Below are positions 32,362 to 44,853 of a DNA stretch of 64,000 bases, piece after piece. A program made the translations under genes and the position numbers. The stretch spans positions 2,598,501 to 2,662,500 of the forward strand of contig NC_089864.1 in the NCBI RefSeq assembly GCF_036373705.1, in the 5' to 3' direction. The stretch is from Amia ocellicauda (Eukaryota; Chordata; Actinopteri; Amiiformes; Amiidae). Positions within the stretch are counted from its first letter, which is position 1; every line of letters starts with the position of its first letter. The notes beneath the pieces were generated by a model, which was not told the DNA's origin, made no database searches, and worked only from the letters and a program-made list of their open reading frames with translations.

Positions 32362-35300
32362 AATAACAAATTGAACTGATACATTCCTTTTTTAATAATA
32401 TAAATATATATTATATATATATATATATAGGCTACATACACGGTTGAATGCAGTTCCTATTTTAAATAATTATTATTTTTTAAATAATCAGTTATATAAC
32501 GTTTCATTTTATGAATTTAAACAGGACTAAGTGTGACTTTCTTGTTTTATCTTCCCGGCCACTGCAAAGCGTTTACAATCCAATCACATCACGTTAAGTA
32601 ACAAGAGGATGTATTTCTCTGTCTTTGGTTTTTAACATTCAAAACCGACATGAAAAATAATGGGCAAACCACTTGCGTCTGTGTGCTACGATTTCACAAC
32701 GTTTTTACATTCTTAGAGGTGACATCAGACATAAATAATGTTTCAAATCCATGTTAACATTGACCGCATGCTGCAGGATCAGCCAGGCGAGATTGGGGGA
32801 TGGCGTCACCCCCGAAAAATATATTTCAATATTACATGAATTTCTTATATTTACAGCAGTTTGCTCTGTTTATTGTTGAAATTTTGATTGCGTGCTTCAT
32901 ATACTAATACTAGAATAATACATATTAACAATAATACTAGACTAATACAAAATTATGTATTATTAACCAAAATAATTGGCACGCACACACTAGCACTGAT
33001 CATACAAACTATGGCTAAATTATTAGCTATGTGTGTGTAGTATGTGTTTAAGGAAGAATTCAAATATATATTTTCAAAAAGAATACAATGGAAATCACTG
33101 TTTGTAAGATTGTAGTTACATTGATTTTCAGATTATATCTATTATTCATATTTCATCATCATCAGACCCTTCATTTTAAAAGCAGTGTTGTCGTTGTGGT
33201 TGTTTTGAGGGAGACAGGAAGCGGTTACTGTGTTTCCCCTCTGCCAGGAGCCGGCCCTGGTCAATGTAACAAGTTGTGAAACTTGTAAGTATTAAGTAAT
33301 AGAAACACCATATTTTTAACTCAGAAATTAAAATCTTAAGTGGTATATTGCTTTATACAGATGGTAAACTTTTTAAAGATCTATATATTTTTTACTGTAT
33401 ATGCTTTATCATATGACTTAGGCTGCATCCAGTGTCATGCAGCGCTCTGCACAGCTGAAGCAGGAACAGGCCCACTTTTCACGCTGTGAATGTGTGAAAC
33501 CTGTAAGTCTTCAGTGTGACTCTCCCTCATCTGTTTGTCGCGCTGCTCCGGGGCTTCATGGGTGCAGACAGGGCAGGACCAGCTTCAGTCTTTTTTCACC
33601 CATTTGCTTTCCATCATCCATTAAGTGTTTTTCATTGCACTGTATCAGAGTATAAACACACCTGGAGACTATAGACACACATGTATATGACTTTTATTTA
33701 AAACTTTTTTGCTTTGAAACTTTTTTCAAACACATTTGTAACTCTTCAGTTTGAATAAATGAGAAGGATACCACTTGTTATCTGGCTTTAAGTCCACCTT
33801 TGTGGTACAGAACGACATATATGCAAATCTAATGGGGATTCAGACCATAAAACAACTCTGCAAACACAAACATAGCCTTTCTTGTATGGGGTCTGTGACG
33901 AGACTGGAGGGAAGGGGACAAACCCATGTGCAGAGCAGTAGACAAGTCCAGGAACAGGCAAGGGTTGTGGTCCGGCAAACTGGGCAATATGGACAGTCCA
34001 GTACTCGAGGTTCATCATGCAGGTCAAACACAGGGCGAACAAGACAGTACAGGAAATCCAGGAGACAGTGATCATTGCAACGTAAGTTTCAATGGCTCAG
34101 AGACAAATAGGCAAACGCTAAAAGAAACCCAGGGAATACATGAGCACTGAAAGAAGGGACCAGGGGGTTTATATGAGTGGAGCAGAGGGAAGCAGCTAAC
34201 AACTGACCCCGGTTTCCGCTACACGTCAGTGACTTCAAACTGCATGTTGCCCATTCTTAGTACACAATAGCTAAGAGGCAGCTAGATCCCTCGGCGCGAC
34301 GTGGACAGTACAGTCACCTGCACGTCGTCGCTATGGAGTGGATGTTGAGCGGGACGGAGGGGCGAAGGGGGATGTTGTGCTGGATGCGAGCCGGCGGAGG
34401 GTGCGGTCTGGACGCACAGCAACCTATTGGGGTCACACTACACGATTTCTACAGTCCGACCCGATTCTGTGCACAGTGCGCAGCTCACACTGTTTTGCAC
34501 CGGATTGATGTGTTTTGCGTGGTGAAGCAGCGCGCAGCCGAGCCTTCAGTACAGACACAGACTGATCTGACATCCGGGTCGAGGATCTGCGTCACAGCCT
34601 GCAACCCCACATCCCGCACGAACAGAGACCCGCACAGACAAGAAACACGCACGGACGGACATGTGCAGGACACGTGGGATCAGGGGATAGGAAACCAGTT
34701 TAATAAACAGCGGCTCCGACCAGCTTACGATCAGACCGGAGGCAGGGCCGGCGCTCCCTACAGGCTATAGGCAATTGCCTAGGGCCTCCATAACCGTACA
34801 TCCCTGTACACGAGGGTAACGGGGCTCATTCGTGTAATAATGAGATCGTTACAAAGTGACGTAACCCCTCGGTAAAAGTGGCTTAGTGTTAATGACCAGC
34901 CTGTTACTCCGCTGCGCTGGAGCGGCCGGTTTACAGAAGCAGCGCTGGGACTGCGGCGCCACACGGCGCTTAAGCCAGTGGGACCGAGGCCTCCGTGTTG
35001 TTCTCCGTCTGTTTTTAAAACGAAACAAACCAAACCCACGTCACAATGAAGGAAGAACTGAATTACACAGCAGCGGCTCTCGACACCAAACAGACTGAGA
35101 CCCACTTAAACGCAGAACCTCTAATTGGTATTATGTAAAGAAAGTACAATATTCCATTGCTTAACAGGTTTATGTATTTAATAGGAGGACGAGTGTCATG
35201 CTAGTATGTAAAATATTGTAGTTTATCAATAGAAAATGAATTCTTGTAATCGTAAGTGGGCTTCATTATTAGTGTCTATTTTGCCTTCTACAAGATAATA

Positions 35301-37895
35301 TAACCAGAGAAAGGCAATTGTTCACAATGTACTTAAAGTATAGCGCCACCATTGAGCACAGTGGCTCCTCAGTGATGGGTGAGTACTGCACCATTTTGCC
35401 ACCAATTATTATAAGATGAAACAACATATAGACAAATATCAGGAACTACGACACAGTTATTTAGGAACTACATTACCCATAACCCCATGAACAAAGCAGA
35501 AATCAATACCTTACCATTGTCAGTTATTTACTTACTGTATAGGATAGATTTGCTAATTAATAAATAAGGACAATAAAATTTGACCTCAACTGAACCTTAA
35601 AACTACTCGGATTATTAAACATATTTGTCACAATAAGCATTAATGTAGAAAATATATCACTTAATTTATTATTCAATATGGGGCGAGAAACGCGACAGGG
35701 CACAGAAACAGGGAGAATAGTTAAATACATAAATCTGTAAATGAAAGGGATTCTCATTTCTACACAAAGTACACACTAGATGGCAACAAACCTCCATAAT
35801 GCTGTTGAATTTCTTACGTTGCACGTTTTAATGAAAACCTGCCCAGGACTCGGTGGGAAGGGAATGTGACCCCATTCACATTGTCCACTCTCATAGAGTT
35901 TGCAGGGAAAGATTGAATGCTTCTGGTATTTGAAAGATTCTCCTTGTTAATTACATATTGGTGTCACTCCCTGTACACTTTTGTGCAGCCGGAAGAGAAG
36001 GGATTAGACTCACCCAGTCTCTCAACTCGTCAGCCCAGCTTGGCCCCTGGGAGCTGGGAAGTGGGGTGGAACAAAATCGGAGACACTCTGGCCCTCCAGG
36101 ACTGAGTGAGAGAGCTGTAGTTAATGTATTCATTACATTACTATACACTGATATGGTAATGTTGCCTGGAACTTAGAAACACTAGGCCTCCATTTACAGC
36201 TACAGCCTGCTGATGCAGTTGAGCAGTAGTGTGACCCTGGGGTCTCCCACTCACTTGCCGAGGGGCCACTGTCTCTGGTCTCTTGGGTATTGAACTGCCA
36301 TGATTAACCCAGATGAACTGAATACCCCTCTGTCCAGACTGTTAAATTCCTTTATAAGTGTGTAAGAATACATTTAAACCATGTGAAACACATTATGTGT
36401 TAATTACTATTGATGAAGTTAGCCACAGAGAAAGGCTGAGAGGGGAGACGTTTAGACAGAATAAGGAAACGGCGACATCTAGTGGTTGTACCAAATATCT
36501 GCACTTTATTATACAGTAAATAGCTGTTCCGCATTAAAGTGTACAGACAATCCCCTGAACAGGACTTTGTGGTGTCAATTTGTTAATCGATTCAATTTTA
36601 TTTACTTTCAACTGTTTTTGTGTCTCACATTCTAGAGCTCAGTTATGTACTGCAGGCTGGTGCTCAACATTTTAAATAAACAAATAAAAACACCACTACT
36701 CCTGTATCAAATAACCAATCAACTAGCTCCTTAATCAATTAGGGTAAAAGTTAGGGAGATATGTTTTTAGTGGCACTCCAAACGGTGCCGATGGTTACTG
36801 TGATTTATCCCTTACAGAACTTTGTGCAGCAAATTCTTCAGTGAATGGATGAGGTTTCCTATGGTACAGCACTGTGAGACTGTGATAACAACCAAGATCA
36901 AACTGGTTTTATCAGCAGCTGGTTTCATTGAGGAACAGGCTTAATTTTCCAGCATCAAGTAGAATAAAACTGACAGAATAAGGCAAAATGTGTCTGACTA
37001 GAACTAGTTTCTGAAAAAAATATTAAATCAATGCAACTGCCATTCTAAAGCGTCCAATAACGATTATTTCACATTTAAATCAAGTGAAACAACTATAAAA
37101 AGTGCTCAATTCAAATGCAATAGAAGACATTATAATAATGCTCGTCTGTGCTGGCGAGGCCTGCCTGTGCCCTGTGCCCGCTGGGTGAGGCCCCGGCTGT
37201 GGCTGACCCTGTACTGGAGGCAGCGGTTACTGGAAAGTGCATCACAGCCCTTGTCAGAAACGGGGTTACAGTTCACGATGTCACCCCTGGCATCAGCAAT
37301 GCAAGATGTTTATTTACATTAAAAATCGTTGAATTTCATTGTGTAAGCAGCTAAAAACAAATTCACCACAGAAACAGCTTCCAACGCATGTAGAATTAAT
37401 CACACCACAACACGTGTAACTGGTTTTCTTATTTTATTTTAAAACAAAATAGAAATGTCAGATTAAAGTAACAGAAAATACAAAAATGTTTGCAGCATTC
37501 GCATAAAGTGCTGGAGAGGACATTGAACTGAAACCAGAGGGACGAACAGGTGGGATATTTACATACAAACACTGTGCAAATACATTTGGCTGAACTCATT
37601 ACACAAAACTAAAATAAAGAAGCTTTATATGGCTTTCACATTATACAACACAACCTTTAAAAACTAACCAATAAATAGTTTTGGAAAATGGCAGTTCCAT
37701 TAGCACCATTTGAAACCAATTCAATTAAATTCAGAAACATCATTTCTGGATGTTGAGGTATCTTTTTTGCATAGTCTGAAAAAAAAAAAATAGGATAAAC
37801 TAACCCACACCCTGATATTCCTTTTTAAAAATTAATGACATGATTAATAGTGTATGATCTCCCTTCATCCTGTGCAAAACAGTGCAGTCAGCATA
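32362..37895. other. Intergenic stretch with LTR-like and hAT-like debris
   Basis: Apart from a (TA)n run near 32404-32430, the notable part is 33895-34250, where GGAACAGGCAAGGGTTGTGG and similar phrases resemble Gypsy-type LTR/untranslated sequences of fish, and CAGGGCCGGCGCTCCC at 34744, a hAT-like end. 34300-35100 is GC-rich with open frames on both strands but no family match. The rest is AT-rich and shows nothing. Confidence 0.4.
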
Positions 37896-38099
37896 CAGTG
37901 AGGGAAAAAAGTATTTGATCCCCTGCTGATTTTGTACGTTTGCCCTCTGACAAAGAAATGATCAGTCTATAATTTTAATGGTAGGTGTATTTTAACAGTG
38001 ATAGACAGAATAACAACAAAATCCAGAAAAACACATTTCAAAAAAGTTATACATTGATTTGCATGTTAATGAGGGAAATAAGTATTTGACCCCTTCGAC

Positions 38100-39113
38100 T
38101 TAGTACTTGGTGGCAAAACCCTTGTTGGCAATCACAGAGGTCAGACGTTTCTTGTAGTTGGCCACCAGGTTTGCACACATCTCAGGAGGGATTTTGTCCC
38201 ACTCCTCTTTGCAGATCCTCTCCAAGTCATTAAGGTTTCGAGGCTGATGTTTGGCAACTTGAACCTTCAGCTCCCTCCACAGATTGTCTATGGGATTAAG
38301 GTCTGGAGACTGGCTAGGCCACTCCAGGACCTTAATGTGCTTCTTCTTGAGCCACTCCTTTGTTGCCTTGGCTGTGTGTTTTGGGTCATTGTCATGCTGG
38401 AATACCCATCCACGACCCATTTTCAATGCCCTGGATGAGGGAAGGAGGTTCACAACCAAGATTTGACGGTACATGGCCCCGTCCATTGTCCCTTTGATGC
38501 GGTGCAGTTGTCCTGTCCCCTTAGCAGAAAAACACCCCCAAAGCATAATGTTTCCACCTCCATGTTTGACGGTGGGGATGGTGTTCTTGGGGTCATTCCT
38601 CCTCCTCCAAACACGGCGAGTTGAGTTGATGCCAAAGAGCTCGATTTTGGTCTCATCTGACCACAACACTTTCACCCAGTTCTCCTCCGAATCATTCAGA
38701 TATTCATTGGCAAACTTCAGACGGGCCTGTACATGTGCTTTCTTGAGCAGGGGGACCTTGCGGGCGCTGCAGGATTTCAGTCCTTCACGGCGTAGTGTGT
38801 TACCAATTGTTTTCTTGGTGACTATGGTCCCAGCTGCCTTGAGATCATTAACAAGATCCTCCCGTGTAGTTCTGGGCTGATTCCTCACCGTTCTCATGAT
38901 CATTGAAACTCCACGAGGTGAGATCTTGCATGGAGCCCCAGACCGAGGGAGACTGACAGTTATTTTGTGTTTCTTCCATTTGCGAATAATCGCACCAACT
39001 GTTGTCACCTTCTCACCAAGCTGCTTGGCGATGGTCTTGTAGCCCATTCCAGCCTTGTGTAGGTCTACAATCTTGTCCCTGACATCCTTGGACAGCTCTT
39101 TGGTCTTGGCCAT
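38100..39113 (-). CDS. Tc1/mariner transposase, intact frame, third catalytic residue Asp
   Basis: 337 codons without a stop, the expected length for a Tc1-family transposase. The N-terminal third holds paired helix-turn-helix DNA-binding motifs ([20 protein letters not shown]). The DDE core shows [13 protein letters not shown] (first Asp), [12 protein letters not shown] (second Asp) and [11 protein letters not shown]. The residue 34 positions after the second Asp, Glu in Tc1 transposases, is Asp here (GAC), giving DD34D. In Tc1 proteins this change is expected to impair strand transfer, so this copy may be inactive despite its open frame; mariner proteins use D naturally. Start chosen at MAKTKELS, a typical first block. 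The enzyme would act on the terminal repeats at 37896-38098 and 39280-39481. Confidence 0.9.
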   Translation of the reverse strand: MAKTKELSKDVRDKIVDLHKAGMGYKTIAKQLGEKVTTVGAIIRKWKKHKITVSLPRSGAPCKISPRGVSMIMRTVRNQPRTTREDLVNDLKAAGTIVTKKTIGNTLRREGLKSCSARKVPLLKKAHVQARLKFANEYLNDSEENWVKVLWSDETKIELFGINSTRRVWRRRNDPKNTIPTVKHGGGNIMLWGCFSAKGTGQLHRIKGTMDGAMYRQILVVNLLPSSRALKMGRGWVFQHDNDPKHTAKATKEWLKKKHIKVLEWPSQSPDLNPIDNLWRELKVQVAKHQPRNLNDLERICKEEWDKIPPEMCANLVANYKKRLTSVIANKGFATKY

Positions 39114-39155
39114 GGTGGAGAGTTTGGAATCTGATTGATTGATTGCTTCTGTGGA

Positions 39156-39252
39156 CAGGTGTCTTTTATACAGGTAACGAGCTGAGATTAGGAGCAGTCC
39201 CTTTAAGAGAGTGCTCCTAATCTCAGCTCGTTACCTGTATAAAAGACACCTG
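39156..39252. repeat. 41-bp palindrome inside the Tc1-like element
   Basis: Left arm 39156-39196 (CAGGTGTCTTTTATACAGGT...) and right arm 39212-39252 are exact inverse copies separated by 15 bp (GTCCCTTTAAGAGAG). It lies between the transposase ATG (39113) and the right terminal repeat, with TATA-like TTTATA on each arm, so it may contain the promoter. Confidence 0.9.
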
Positions 39253-39483
39253 GGAGCCAGAAATCTTGCTGATTGATAGGGGATCAAATACTTATTTCAC
39301 TCAATAACATGCAAATCAATTTATACATTTTTTGAAATGCGTTTTTCTGGATTTTGTTGTTGTTATTCTGTCTCTCACTGTTAAAATACACCTACCATTA
39401 AAATTATAGATTGATAATTTCTCCATCAGTGGGCAAACGTACAAAATCAGCAGGGGATCAAATACTTTTTTCCCCTCACTGTA

Positions 39484-40848
39484 TCTGCGCAAATAAATAC
39501 AAACAATCATCATGTATAAACTTCTCTCCGGCCACTGGGTCAAATCTACATCTCTACCATCTTATTAATCACTGGTTTCATTTCATCTGCACACCTAATG
39601 GCAGCTGTCAGAGTAAAACACTTGATAGGGAAATTCCAAAACTATTTCTTTTTCTCACTCAGTCACACCCAGCAAGCTAGTAGACTCTTCAGTCTCACAC
39701 TACAGGTAGATTGTGTATTTAACATTCAGTGCAATGTTCCCACCCTCTCTGTGCTACAGCCCGTTTAAGCTGGTTCCCTGAGCACTGCTTTGCGTGGGAA
39801 TTGTATTTTTTTTTTTTTTCTTTCTTTCGATTCATGTAAACATTTTATCAGATGAAGTGATACAGGGTAATTTTTGCATATTAATTTGTTTTTACTTTAA
39901 GGCAAAGCTTCTGGCACAAGGAGAAACAGACTGTAGATAAAATCAAACAAACAGTACATCAAATAAAATCAATAATACAGGGAGTCACATGAGAGAGCGC
40001 AGAAGTGGGAAGAGTGTTCAAGTGTCTGCCAGACTTCTAAATTACTTCATCAGAAGCTTTGTAAGACTAAAGTTGATTATACCTTTGTCATTACGGTCAG
40101 TTTTTGGAAGGTGTTTGAGGTAGAGAACTGAATGACCCGGCAGGGACTCAACACCTGAGAGACCCAGGACCAGGGCTGAAAAGCAGTGGACAACAGCAAC
40201 TCCAGCCAATTACACGTCCACAGGAATGTGGAGGAGGTAACAAGTTTGTCTTAATGAAAAAATAATCAGAAACCATCTAGGAGTGAACACTGCATCACTG
40301 ATTGGCCCCTATTTTGAGCCTTATTACTATATGTAATGTCTGTGTGCAGTTAAGGATCAGCAAAACAAAACACCTCTGCGTCTACATTAGTACTGAAATG
40401 TGTTACAGATCAAATGAACGGTCATAAGGAACCGGGTCTAGATTTGATGTGGCAGTGGGGGAATTGAGGGAATGTAAAAGTGATTTGATTCAAATCATCC
40501 AGGCTTTGTGTAAAACAACTTGGCAAATGGAAAACAATGTTTATGATATCCATGGCTAAGAAGTTTTAAAATATGAAAATACAAAATATGACATGTTAAT
40601 GCTGAATAGTAAAATTGTAAAAAATATATGAAGGGAGTAAGGAGTGGGACAGCTTATTAGAGTTAAAAGCTTATATGCAGAAGCTTCAAATGAAAGGACT
40701 GTTTGGTCACCACTGTGCCATCAGTCCCATTGAGTAATGGAGAGTGGGGTTATGAGGTGTAAACAAGCTGCCCCCTAACATAAAAATTTACAAATAGTTT
40801 GGTTTGGTAGGACACGGAACACATTGGCTCTATGCCCCCCCACCCCGA
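39484..40848. other. Intergenic stretch without recognised features
   Basis: Ordinary AT-rich sequence with a T-run near 39806. No gene, repeat end or polyadenylation signal could be assigned with confidence. Confidence 0.5.
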
Positions 40849-41700
40849 TTACTCACTGTGGACCTCCTCCAGCCCCGCTCCCACAGAGGGCTCCCCTGCA
40901 CTGGGCAGCAGAATGTCCGTCTCAACGGCGGGATGGCTGGTTTCCAGTTCTGTCTGGCTGCTCGGGCCTTGGAGTGCTGTAGGGGAATGACTGTTGGCGT
41001 TCCCGTTCTCAGTGGCATTGACCTGGGGGAGTCCTTGGTCTGTATCGATGAGGTTTCCTCTCCTCAGACGTAAGCAGCATCCCAAGCAAAGTGGCAAACA
41101 AGCCACTAAAAGCAGGCTCACGATGGCAATGAGTACAACTATGTTCCCAGCAGCGGTGGTGGACTCTGGAGGGGGTGGGGGGTAGGAGTGAAAAATCAGC
41201 TCGAATTCAATGGGGCTTTTCTGAACTACACAAAAAAGGAACAAAATACTTTTTTCAAATAACTATCAACAATATCTATAATTATCTAACTGGTCAAAAG
41301 TTTTGGTGTGGGCCTTAACCAAGATGCGCTCACCTTCCTCAGTGACAGACACAGACATGGTGCTGATGGTCCGGTTGGTGCTGCAGTCCCTTACTGTGTA
41401 GTTTCCCTGGTCAGCTGCTGTGAGTGAGCGCAGGGTCAGAGAGCCGCTCTGCACTGACACTCTGTGCTCGTACCCGGGGCCAGGGAGCCCTGAGCTGTTC
41501 AGTAGGACTGTGGTAGACTCAGCGGATCCAAACAGCACCTGCACTGGTTCTGCAGTGAACAGGGGGAGGGAGAGATCCACTCCGTGCGGCAGGGAGAGGT
41601 TTCCAGTTTGAGCTGAGAGGAAAAAGATACAGGACAGCATGAGGACACCTTATTAAAAGGTAATACTACAGTACTGGAATTGGTTCTCCAGCCCTGGTCC

Positions 41701-41754
<54 letters not shown>

Positions 41755-44700
41755 TTGGGAAGCCCCGATATATCGTCCAGCTTTTGTTTTAAAATTGCCG
41801 ATATTTCTGACTGATAGTGCTGCTTTTCCCACTTCTAAATAAGTAGTAATTAAGTGCTATGTTATGTTTATATGCGCTTTGAACATGCCTGGTTACCTGA
41901 AAATGTCATCTGTGCCAATCGGGACAGCAGAATGGCCGTTTGTAAAGCATATTCCAATGAAGTATCAAGAGGAGGAAGCTCGGGACAGTATTTCAACATC
42001 AAGCAAGTCTACTGGATAATAAGAAACATTTGAAAAAATATGTATAAATATTGGTATAATTATTGCTCAGTTGTTTCAGTTGCACAATGCACTGTTAATG
42101 TGTAAGCAACTTTGGAATTTGCAGTTTTCGGGTGACTTATGCATGAATTGTCTTTCTTTTTAATATAACATTTATTGACTGGTTTTGGTGCTTGTACTAG
42201 CTAACCTAATTTATAAATGTTCATAAATGTTCCCCAACAGAAATTAATAGGAAATAAAAGGGTATCATTTGGGAAATTTAGTTTTCATCGGTGGCTCATT
42301 TTCTACTGTGCCCCCCCATCCCATGCAATCTCTGGAAATTGGCCCTCCATCACCAGACATTGGGAACCCCTGGTCTAAATGGAAAGGCAACAAAAAATGA
42401 ATAAATGTTTCCTGGCCAAAAAAAAAGAATAGCTGTCGGGAGCAGCAAGTTAGGTCTTAAAGAGCCACATGTTGCAGACCCTGATGCAATCTGACACTCT
42501 GGGTAGCCCGGACAGAGCCTGAGCTAAAGGCATCACTGAGAAAGTTATAGGAGTCATTGCCTCCTATGTTGTGGGGGACATTGACTTTCAGGAGCCGATT
42601 GAGCACATTGACTCCCATTGTAAGATACAATAGTTCTCAGCCAAAGAAAAGTTCCTCTAGGCACATTCAAAATTCACCTTTCTACAGCAGAAAGTGCAAA
42701 AATATTTCAATATCAACCCAAGAGCAACTTGCTGAATTAAGAATAGATTGTAGTTTTAAAATTGGACACATTCTGGTTCACTGTTACACATTAATATTTG
42801 TAGTGACAGTAGTGTCAAACAATGCATTTTCAACAATCTACCTGTGTGATTAAAGTTTTTAATAAATCAAAACCGATCGTCTGAGAGCCAGTCCCGGCAG
42901 CAGGATTAACTCGCAAGGGGACATCAGAAATTACTGAGGGGGCACAACATGATAAAACGGGATGTATAGTACAATTACACACAATGTGTTTGCATAGCCC
43001 TCAATGCATGAGATTTGTCACATTAAAAAAGAGAGGTGACCGATACCGCTCCCTCCGGCAAAAGCAAGGGGCCAGAGGGTGGGTGTGCACAGAACATTTT
43101 GGGGCAAATGAGTAAGATTTTAGGGAGAATGTGTGAGGAGCCTCATTGCAGGAGAAACATTTGTAGCCACACACGGCCGTCCCGCCACAAGAATACAGGC
43201 TACAGTTTAACAACATGGATAATTCAAAATTGGCTAAAAAAAAATGCAAGTTATGACAATGCTACACCACATGCACAATACCCATCTATGCAATGCAAAA
43301 CAATTGCTAAATACCAACATAACACTTTCCCATGCCAATACAATGCATTTACAATCACAGAAATGAAACAATACTGTACACTGCACTACCACAACCAACC
43401 ACACGTACTTGTGAATAGTGATTTGAAAATCTGTGTACCTGTCTCTTTGCCGTTTGTTTGGGTGGGCTGTCCGTGTCCTTGTATTTCTCCCTGAAATCGT
43501 CAAACTCACTGTAATGTTGCAGTTTTTCCACACAATTGTGAGCACTGCAAAACTCACTTTGCCTACAAATTAACGTTAGATATTTTGTTATCACTGTGCA
43601 ATATTTTGTTGTTGTTGTTGTAGGCATACTTAACTTTGAAAGCAAACCTAAATAGTCAAATTGACCACACCCTTCTTGGTGTGAAGGCCAAAAATAAATT
43701 TAAAATCCTGGTAAAATGTGTGTGACTGGTGAATGAATGGTGCTATGGAGTTGCATGAATGAAGCACATAGACAGTTTAATATTAATATAAATGACCTAC
43801 CAAAAGTGAGCTGTGTGCCCCTGAAAACTTTGATGGTGTTAGCGCTGTGTAGCAGAATAGAATAACATCAACACATCGGGTGGGCATGACTGAGGGGGCA
43901 AATTGTAGAACATAATACAGATACAAAACTGAGGGGGCATTGCCCCCTTTAGCCCCCTCGTGGTGCTGGGCCTGCTGCCAGCATTGGGCAAGAGATCTGT
44001 GTTTCAGTCATAAGTTCCTCCCAGGATAAGTTGATTATGCACTTCAAACTCCAGCAAACTCAGATTAAGCATTGAAGTAGGTTTTTTTCATAAAATTATT
44101 ATTAGTGTTTGGGGCGGTGACACTATTATCCAGGGCACTTACAAGCCCTGACCACTACTCCTCACTGCTGCCCCACTGTCTCTCCCAGCACTCCAAACAG
44201 CATTGCCTTCAACCTGTGCCCCACACCACGGTCAATAGATCCCCCCCTTTCCTTCCCTCTCACCTGTCACAGTTAAATTCATGGTGGCAGCAGGCTTCTC
44301 TGCTTCCCCATTGTAGGCAATGTATAAACCCTGGTGCTGGAAAGTCACCCCCCGCAGTCGTAACTCCTCATCCTCCATGGACACTCGGCCCTGGAAGTCA
44401 GCAGGCAGCGGCTTCCCCTTGATGAACATCAGGGTCTGCCTGCTGGTCGAGAATTCCACCTCTGTGTAGCCGCCAATCCTGAACGACACGTTCTGCCCAT
44501 ATGACGCACTGACGTCCTCCGACAGCGCTGACCCTGGGAAGAGGAGACCTATATTCTGTTAAATGTGGGTATTACTATAAAGGTCAGACATGTCTCCAAG
44601 GTGGCTTATGCAGTTTAACTTTCACTAGCATATGATGTATGATGTGCACTATACTACCTGGTTAAATAAATATATATATAGTATTTATCAAAAAATTTAA

Positions 44701-44853
44701 ACAATGCAAGCTCAGCTGGGCACATACTGGCACAGTCTGTAACAAACTGAGGGGGGCAAGCGTGGATTTGATGTGAACTTGCCCAGATTAGAGAGGAGAG
44801 ACGGCACATGCCAGCAACTCACCCGCCAACAGGAGAAACCATAGTCTCAGCAT
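40849..44853 (-). CDS. Type I receptor with two cysteine-poor Ig domains
   Basis: Four minus-strand exons, phase 1 throughout: 44823-44853 signal peptide (MLRLWFLLLA), 44264-44533 Ig1, 41334-41612 Ig2, 40849-41165 TM and tail; 897 nt, 298 residues. Ig1 (11-100) has no cysteine at all but keeps an Ig-like end (LRLRGVTFQHQGLYIAYNG). Ig2 (101-193) is a D2-type domain (GVDLSLPLFTAEPVQVLFG, DQGNYTVRDC), with the single cysteine outside the canonical places. The helix is NIVVLIAIVSLLLVACLPLC, flanked by CCLRLRRG. The tail of about 75 residues has no tyrosine motif. No V-type D1 domain is present, unlike the receptors at 22 and 6-15 kb, so this is a divergent paralogue. A TTTCTGTATTGCAG acceptor just before the ATG suggests an upstream untranslated exon. 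The last exon may alternatively splice at CACA|GTGAGTAA. Confidence 0.8.
41703..41752. repeat. (GA)n microsatellite
   Basis: About 25 GA units in intron 2 of the receptor, 90 bp 5' of its D2-type exon. Confidence 0.95.
42895..43975. mobile_element. Possible decayed hAT-like element in intron 2
   Basis: The left edge reads CCAGTCCCGGCAGCAGGATT, and the right edge GGTGCTGGGCCTGCTGCCAG, which are roughly inverse, with GAGGGGGCA motifs near both ends. No transposase frame survives. Boundaries and class are tentative. Confidence 0.35.

Larger units (their letters stand above)
37896..39481 (-). mobile_element. Full-length Tc1-like transposon
   Basis: A 1586-bp element flanked by TA (37894-37895 and 39482-39483). 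Ends are inverted repeats of about 200 bp starting CAGTGAGGGAAAAAAGTATT on the left and the complement (TTTTTTCCCCTCACTG) on the right. It contains one uninterrupted transposase gene on the minus strand. A second, internal palindrome with 41-bp arms lies between the gene and the right end. Confidence 0.95.

Noticed and set aside
34333-35105. GC-rich frames on both strands, one of 145 codons
   Set aside because: No family resemblance, no splice support, and a hAT-like CAGGGCCGGCGCT end lies at their edge; likely repeat or chance.
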